Of a stretch of DNA of 64,000 bases, positions 58,641-64,000 are shown piece after piece. The translations under genes were made by a program, and so were the position numbers. The first letter of the stretch is position 1, and each line of letters starts with the position of its first letter. The stretch comes from Xylaria sp. FL1777 (taxonomy: Eukaryota > Ascomycota > Sordariomycetes > Xylariales > Xylariaceae). The notes beneath the pieces are model-generated. The model was not told the origin of the DNA. It worked only from the letters and a program-made list of their open reading frames with translations, and made no database searches. Where the stretch lies: assembly GCA_022578965.1 (NCBI GenBank), contig MU400557.1, positions 62,001-126,000 of the forward strand, written 5' to 3'.

Positions 58641-60318
58641 ATGGCTGCAGCTACTAACGGCGATGCAGCTGCGGCTTTAGACGACGTCAAGCCCCCCCAG
58701 GGCGTTATTCTGCCACCCAAAGAGTTCCGAAGTAAGTTCTTCAAATACTTGTCTTCTCCCATACTACTGCAGATAGCTGACATTCACTTGCTGTATAGTA
58801 ATTCTCGAGAAGACAGCCGGATTCGTTGCACGAAATGGCCTTCCCTTCGAGGACCGCCTTCGAGAAAAGGAAAAGAACAACCCCAAGTTCAGCTTTCTGA
58901 ACAGCAACGATCCATACAATCCGTTCTATCTATGGAGGTTTAGCGAGATCAAGGAGGGCCGTGGCACTACCGTCGCTGCGGGACGGACAGGCGAGCCTGC
59001 TCCGGTTGATGAGAAACCGAAGGGCCCTCCCGAGCCTCCAAGTTTTCAGTTCTCTGCGCGTATGCCAAACATCAGCGCCCAGGATCTCGAGGTTGTGAGA
59101 CTGACTGCGCTGTTTGTGGCGAAGAACGGTCGGCAGTTTATGACAGCCCTATCCCAGCGCGAAGCTGGCAACTACCAGTTCGATTTCCTCCGACCCAACC
59201 ACAGCCTGCACAACTTCTTCCAGCACCTTATCGATCAATATTCTATGCTATTGCGAGCCGGTGGCATCGATGGAGAAGGTGGGCGTGTCCAGCAGGAGCG
59301 AACAGCTGAGCTACAACGAAACGTCGACGACAAGTTCCACATCCTCAACCGCGCTAAACAGCGAGCAGAATGGTTAAAGTACCAAGAGACGGAAAAGCAA
59401 AAGAAAGAAGAAGACGAGGAGAAGGAACGTCTATCATATGCACAAATTGACTGGCATGATTTCGTGGTTGTCGAGACTGTCGTGTTTACTGACGCTGATG
59501 ATCAAGCAAATCTACCTCCCCCAACGTCCCTTTCCGAACTCCAGTATGCCTCTCTTGAGCAGAAGGCCAAGATTTCCATCAGTTCGAATCTACGCATCGA
59601 GGAAGCAATGCCAACTGACGACGATAATACATTCGCTGGATATACGACGACGCAACATAATTATAACATTCCACATCACCCCGCCTACCCAGTTCAACAA
59701 CCACCTCCCTCACAACCATATCAGCCCAGCCCACCCACACAGGCCTCTTATGGGATGGCACCACCGCCGAGACCTAACGGAGCCGTTGAAGATGAAGAGG
59801 CACAAAGAATTCGCGAGAGAGAGGAAGCTCGTGCCCGTATGCAGCAAGCACAGGCTGAGGCTAAAGGAGGAGCTCCAATGAAGATCAAGGAGAATTACGT
59901 CCCACGTGCTGCCGCCCGCGCGGCGAACAAGCAAGGGACGCAAATGGCCCTGTGTCCTAATTGCAAAGAGCAAATTCCCATGAACGAACTCGATGCGCAT
60001 ATGCGAATCGAACTATTAGACCCCCAATGGAAAGAGCAGAAGGCCAAAGCCGAATCGCGCTACGCGACAACAAATCTATCAAGCATTGATGTGGCCAACA
60101 ACCTGAAGCGGTTTGCCAGCGCACGGGAAGATATCTTCGATCCCATCACTGGACAGGCTGTCTCTGAAGAAGAAATGGCACGCCGGAAACGGGCGGCGAT
60201 GAATTCGTTCGATGGAAACCTTGATGGGCGAAGCCAGGCTCACATTAACCACATGCAGAGTGTCAACGTTGACGAACAGATCGCTCGAATCCACCAAAAA
60301 TTCGCAAGAGACAAATAA
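58641..60318 (+). CDS. Splicing factor 3a subunit 1 (SF3A1/Prp21-like)
   Basis: Two exons, 58641-58731 and 58799-60318, encode 536 residues. The 67-nt intron is GTAAGT..ATAG with a TAGCTGAC-type branch site. An in-frame ATG 48 nt upstream (58593) is possible, but the Met at 58641 fits relatives better. Two SURP modules are seen: about 33-80 (FVARNGLPFEDRLREKEKNN, DPYNPFYLWRF) and about 126-178 (FVAKNGRQFMTAL, FDFLRPNHSLHNFF). A charged coiled segment (about 215-245), a Pro/Gln-rich linker and a C-terminal Prp21-type part (CPNCKEQIPMNELDAHMRIE) follow. It belongs to the U2 snRNP SF3a complex, needed for branch-site recognition. The C-terminal ubiquitin-like domain of the human protein is absent, as in yeast Prp21. 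Confidence 0.92.
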
Positions 60319-61016
60319 GAGGCGTTAAACTAGCGTACCGTAGCATAGGCCAGGGGGACCGACTCGCGAGGATAAAACACCAGTGCTACACATCCGGATG
60401 AGGGTGGCTTGAGGTGCTCAGGCAAGTGTAAGCCATTGGCGCTGTAATACTAAAAAGGGCACAACGGGAATATTTGAGAGGGACCGTCGGCGCGCGCGTC
60501 TTGGACGCTACAGGTAACCAACCACCCACGATATGGTCTTGTGTTGTCATGGAAGCTCATAGGTTATATCAGCTGCATATCTCACTTCTGTGAGGTGAAA
60601 TCGCTGCGTTTGATAGCGAGGATCAAGATTAGTACATCGCAAAGAAGGCACCATGGGTAGACACATGTAGTGGGTGGGTAAGGTAGTGGCAATATGTATT
60701 AAATGGGTAGCATACCTACCTACCTAGGTATCTAATCTAGGTACTCGAGCAAGTGAGTATACATGTTTGCCGCACTGAGGGTATTTGTCCGAGTAGAATT
60801 TCTATGATTTTAACTTCATGCTGATGAGTTTTGTGATTGAAGTTTTGTCACGTTCCTGTTAAATCTGGTTGGTTGCCTAAATTTATAAAAGGCCTGTGGA
60901 GAAGAGAGTCTGCCTTCGACATCACGACCTCCGCAATGTTTTCCCAGCTGATTGTAAATTTCTTTTTATTTTTATGTATCTTGTAGGTGTGTCATGTCAC
61001 TATGCCTGTCCCGGCT
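60319..61016. other. Intergenic region between convergent genes
   Basis: 3' flanks of SF3a1 and the UBX gene. 60710-60745 contains CCTACCTACCTAGGTA-type units. No gene is recognised. Confidence 0.5.
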
Positions 61017-62630
61017 CTAAGACTCCTCCGGCTCCGACTCCGACTCGGAGTCGGATTCAGCGGTACCTAGCTCGACAATCAAGTTGCCGGACCTACCGAT
61101 CCGCTCACCAAGTGAAGCGTTCTCGTCTGGCTTGTAAACGACCCGAGGCATAGGAGAAGCGATCCGGAACCCGTACTCATGAATATAGCCGTCTGGCTTC
61201 TCCGCTGGGAGATCTACATCGTCTCCGTCGTCCGCTTCCTTCTTCTCGTCCTCGCCGTTCAGTTCGGGGTTTGTAGTCAAGATGTCGTAACACTCGACAA
61301 ACGCATACAACTCCTCTACGGTCGTCCCCGCTGAGAACCGACGCACGACGCGTCCCACAACCGGCATCATGAGGGCGAGCCGCACGACGTCCTTGGCGTT
61401 TGCGCTGGAGTCTGGTTCTGGTTTGATCGTTGTCGCGCGCCATCTGCGCCATTGCTGCTTCTGGTGCTCGCGCCGCTCAGCTGCTTCGGCTTCTTCTTGG
61501 GCCTTTTTCTCGCTTGCTGCGGCCGCTGCCTCGGCCTCTTTTCTTTGTCTCGCACGTTCGCGATCACGGGCGAGCGAACGCTCATAGGCGTCATCTTGCT
61601 CTGTGCGTAGATTGCGCGCGACTTGCTGTGCTGTCCGCTCGGCACGGACGCCCGCAAGATCCGGCGCATACTTGTTAATAGCCATCTGAATTTCTGCCAG
61701 ATAGGTGGACGCCGAGAGAGGACCTGCCAGTCTCTTGACAATGCTCATGCGCGTGCTGCCTTCTTTCGGCGTCAGGCAAACAAGGCATGAAAACGGGAAC
61801 TTGGTGCAGTTATATTCTGAAGCGACCTGGTAGGCTTCCGAGTCAAGCACATTACCGCCCCATAAGATAATGTTGTTCGCGGGGTCATTGATGAAGCTGG
61901 TCACTTCAGGGGCAAGAAGAGTGTCCCGCGTGAAAGACTCGGTATCATCGTGTTCCGGGGACATGAGCACAATTAGTAAGAACTTAAGATCTCGCTTGGC
62001 CAAGTCCAAAGCTTGTGCAAACCCGCCCTCGTGAAAGGGGAGCGCGTTGGTCCCGTACTCCTCTTCGAACTCGCGCCGAAATCGCGCGGCCGTGTCTGGC
62101 GGCATCAACATGCGACGACCCTTACTACCCCTGAAGCCAGTCGTCATGCTCGTCGTTATCGATCGCGGGCGTAGAGAAGGGGGGAGGAAGGCGAATATGT
62201 ACATGAATGTGCGGAAGAAGGCCGACAATGCGCGGTACCCGAAGTTGAACGGAGCGAGAATGATGGCGAGGAGGAACGGAGTGCGCCGAGTAGTCGTTGC
62301 CTGAGGTACTATTCTCGGGGCAGGATCAGGTCTCTCGCGCGGCCGCGGACGTCCATAGGGACTTGTGGAAGCCAAAAGACTCTCTTGTAGGTTTTCATGC
62401 CGTGATTGTTGCCGTGGAGCTTGATTTCCGGCTGCGACGGCCTCGGCCACGGGGTCGGGCGCTTCGCCGTCGAAGAACTTCGCTATGGCGATTTGCACGT
62501 TCCATTGTGATCTTTCCAGCAGAGCCACCGCATCTTTGGTATCTTGAGCCGTGACCTGTGTGTATTGCTCGAGTGCCGCTTGTTGGTCCGCGGAGAGATG
62601 GCTTATGTCGATACCCGCACCACTCGCCAT
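61017..62630 (-). CDS. UBX-domain ER-membrane protein (Ubx2/FAF2-like, ERAD)
   Basis: Single-exon ORF of 537 codons. Domains in order: UBA-like, residues 12-54; hydrophobic hairpin, 117-150 (TPFLLAIILAPFNFGYRALS and following), expected to sit in the ER membrane; UAS thioredoxin-like domain, about 175-325; long charged coiled coil, 328-395; UBX, about 410-522, ending in an acidic SDSESESEPEES tail. This is the Ubx2/FAF2 (UBXD8) architecture. These proteins recruit Cdc48/p97 to ER membranes for degradation of misfolded proteins. The whole set of domains is present with usual length. The UBX domain has an acidic insertion (about 456-478), which is a common fungal feature. Confidence 0.9.
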   Translation of the reverse strand: MASGAGIDISHLSADQQAALEQYTQVTAQDTKDAVALLERSQWNVQIAIAKFFDGEAPDPVAEAVAAGNQAPRQQSRHENLQESLLASTSPYGRPRPRERPDPAPRIVPQATTTRRTPFLLAIILAPFNFGYRALSAFFRTFMYIFAFLPPSLRPRSITTSMTTGFRGSKGRRMLMPPDTAARFRREFEEEYGTNALPFHEGGFAQALDLAKRDLKFLLIVLMSPEHDDTESFTRDTLLAPEVTSFINDPANNIILWGGNVLDSEAYQVASEYNCTKFPFSCLVCLTPKEGSTRMSIVKRLAGPLSASTYLAEIQMAINKYAPDLAGVRAERTAQQVARNLRTEQDDAYERSLARDRERARQRKEAEAAAAASEKKAQEEAEAAERREHQKQQWRRWRATTIKPEPDSSANAKDVVRLALMMPVVGRVVRRFSAGTTVEELYAFVECYDILTTNPELNGEDEKKEADDGDDVDLPAEKPDGYIHEYGFRIASPMPRVVYKPDENASLGERIGRSGNLIVELGTAESDSESESEPEES

Positions 62631-63660
62631 GACTGCTGGGCTCTCAAACAGCCGATTGAACTACCAGAAGGTTGCACCCGGAGCAGGACAGTCAATTGTC
62701 CATGGATACTGGGGTCGGGTTGGTCGCTGGTTCATAAGCTTGTGAAAAAAAGAGGGAGAAGCGAAAGCCAGAAAAGAATCGAGAACTGCCTCTTCCAAAG
62801 CCGGAGGTTCCAGAACGTAGTAAGAGACGCAGTAGCTTGCGTCGTGGGGGGTTGTCGCAAGGATCGTTCGCCGCCAAGTGCCCAGGTGCTGTGGATGTGG
62901 TCTCTGTTACGGGTAATGCTCGGCGGTGGGTTTTCTAATACAGATATCCTATTATATAAGTGTACACAAATTTAGCTACAGTAGAAACGCAGGGCCATTT
63001 AATCTCAAGACGAGAGAGCCGGAGCACTCAAGGCTGCGTGTTCAGTTGAGCTTAGGATCCACCGGAACGATGACCAGTTCGGACGATGACGATGGCGGAT
63101 GGACAACCGTCGTATTCTAGCTCGATTAGCGTTGACAGGTTAGTAAATGCCAATACCTTATAGAGTGTACTGTGTAGGGGAGGTGGATAGTGCCACACCC
63201 ACCAACAAACCAGTGTTGGATGGATTATATAATGATACCCGGGCAGGTACCTCCCTTAAGTAAGCCCCCTACCACATTAACAAGTCGAGGCTGAACTAAG
63301 ATACCTTGGTACCACAGCTATGTAGGTCTTGGCGCGCTCTGCCTTGGAACCAACCACCGAAGGTCGCCCACCAATCTGCGGCCCGTGCAGGGCATTCCGC
63401 CCGTCATCCCACCACTCCCACCACCTGCACGGTCGGTGCACCACCACAACTCGCCCGCCCGCCGCCTCGCCGCTTCGCCTACCTCCTCGTTGCTCGTCGC
63501 GGGCTGCATCCATTGTTAGACCTCGGGTTCTGCAATCTTGCTCCCTCCTCTGCCCGACCCGACCTACGTGCCTCCTCACCACCCCGTCTCCTCCTGTACA
63601 AATTTCCCACACGCACATATATGGCTCCGGTCTCTGTATAGTCGCCTCCTTGCTTTTAAA
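62631..63660. other. Intergenic region
   Basis: Promoter of the UBX gene, then GC/CT-rich sequence. ORFs on both strands of 63277-63813 overlap one another and are composition effects. Confidence 0.5.
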
Positions 63661-64000
63661 CCAAACAATTGATTCACAGCGCCCTCCTATCCTTTGACTT
63701 TTGACCTTTGGCCTTTGACCTTTGACCTTCAATCTTAATCCTCTCTTTTCACCCCGCGGCCCCTCTCCGACCTCTGGCTTGTGCCCTTCGACCTCTGCCC
63801 CTTGACCCTTCACCTCCGACGACCTCTCCCTGTCTCCCGTGCTTGGCGCTGGATTTTGATTCTATGGGTGAACAGCCTTGCAGAGACGCTGGAAAATGGC
63901 ACCGCTTTGAGGTGCTTAGTACATCTCCTCGTTTTCCTGCATTATCTCACGATATCCAATTAGGCTGGCAACGACACCATCTTGCTTTCTGCCTGCGCAT
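63661..64000 (+). promoter_or_regulatory. CT-rich, repeat-bearing promoter or leader of a gene beyond the window
   Basis: 63693-63735 contains five close copies of TTTGACC/TTTGGCC. The pyrimidine bias continues to about 63840, as in leaders of other genes in this window. The coding part is not in the window, so this is inference. Confidence 0.35.
63693..63735 (+). repeat. TTTGACC heptamer tandem repeat
   Basis: Reads CTTTGACTTTTGACCTTTGG then CCTTTGACCTTTGACCTTC. The reverse strand gives AGGTCAAAGGTCA, two half sites with one base between. More distant CGACCTCTG-type copies follow to about 63815. Confidence 0.75.

Noticed and set aside
63277..63813. 178-codon minus-strand ORF with KVKGQRPKVK-type repeats
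   Set aside because: It is the translation of the TTTGACC repeat and CT-rich promoter DNA on the other strand; no domain.

Overview
This window looks like nuclear DNA of a filamentous ascomycete (Pezizomycotina, probably a sordariomycete). The evidence is: short introns (52-129 nt) with GT..AG borders and CTAAC-type branch sites; an AT-rich, CpG-poor block that looks like RIP (repeat-induced point mutation) damage; a fungal-type Hal4/Sat4 kinase; a PMT2-type O-mannosyltransferase; and gene-poor stretches beside conserved genes. No tRNA, rRNA or CRISPR array was found.

Layout: 1-5240 is an AT-rich block built of degenerate tandem and dispersed repeats, with no coding capacity. 5241-15748 is a long gene-poor stretch whose most interesting element is a hairpin pair at 10801-10881. 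A single-exon Hal4/Sat4-like kinase occupies 15749-18346. 18347-31133 is again gene-poor, apart from a four-exon gene for a small secreted, cysteine-containing protein at 24511-25349. A coiled-coil protein follows at 31134-32783. Two short-chain dehydrogenases lie tail to tail at 36172-37316 and 37833-38982. A foldback element (39244-39460) separates them from a ribosomal protein uS8 gene (40750-41254) whose second intron has GC-AG borders.

42.4-47.7 kb is an accessory stretch: three short genes (a Ser/Lys heptad-repeat protein and two Cys-rich proteins), each with a TATA box about 135-156 nt before its ATG, then a protein built on a copia-retrotransposon protease-like beta-barrel in which the catalytic DSG is replaced. 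A two-domain GFA/CENP-V-type zinc protein follows (48245-49624). Next come a decayed CorA-like membrane transporter gene (50246-50930), broken by a stop codon and a 5-bp duplication, and a 120-bp-arm palindrome (51297-51552).

52.2-53.8 kb holds two unrecognised genes. 54.6-62.6 kb is a dense housekeeping block: PMT2, splicing factor SF3a subunit 1 and an ER-membrane UBX-domain protein. PMT2 works in ER glycosylation and the UBX protein in ER-associated degradation, so they share a compartment, but nothing here shows co-regulation. The last 1.3 kb is promoter-like, with a tandem TTTGACC repeat. Exon borders were set by hand from splice signals and reading frame and have no transcript support.
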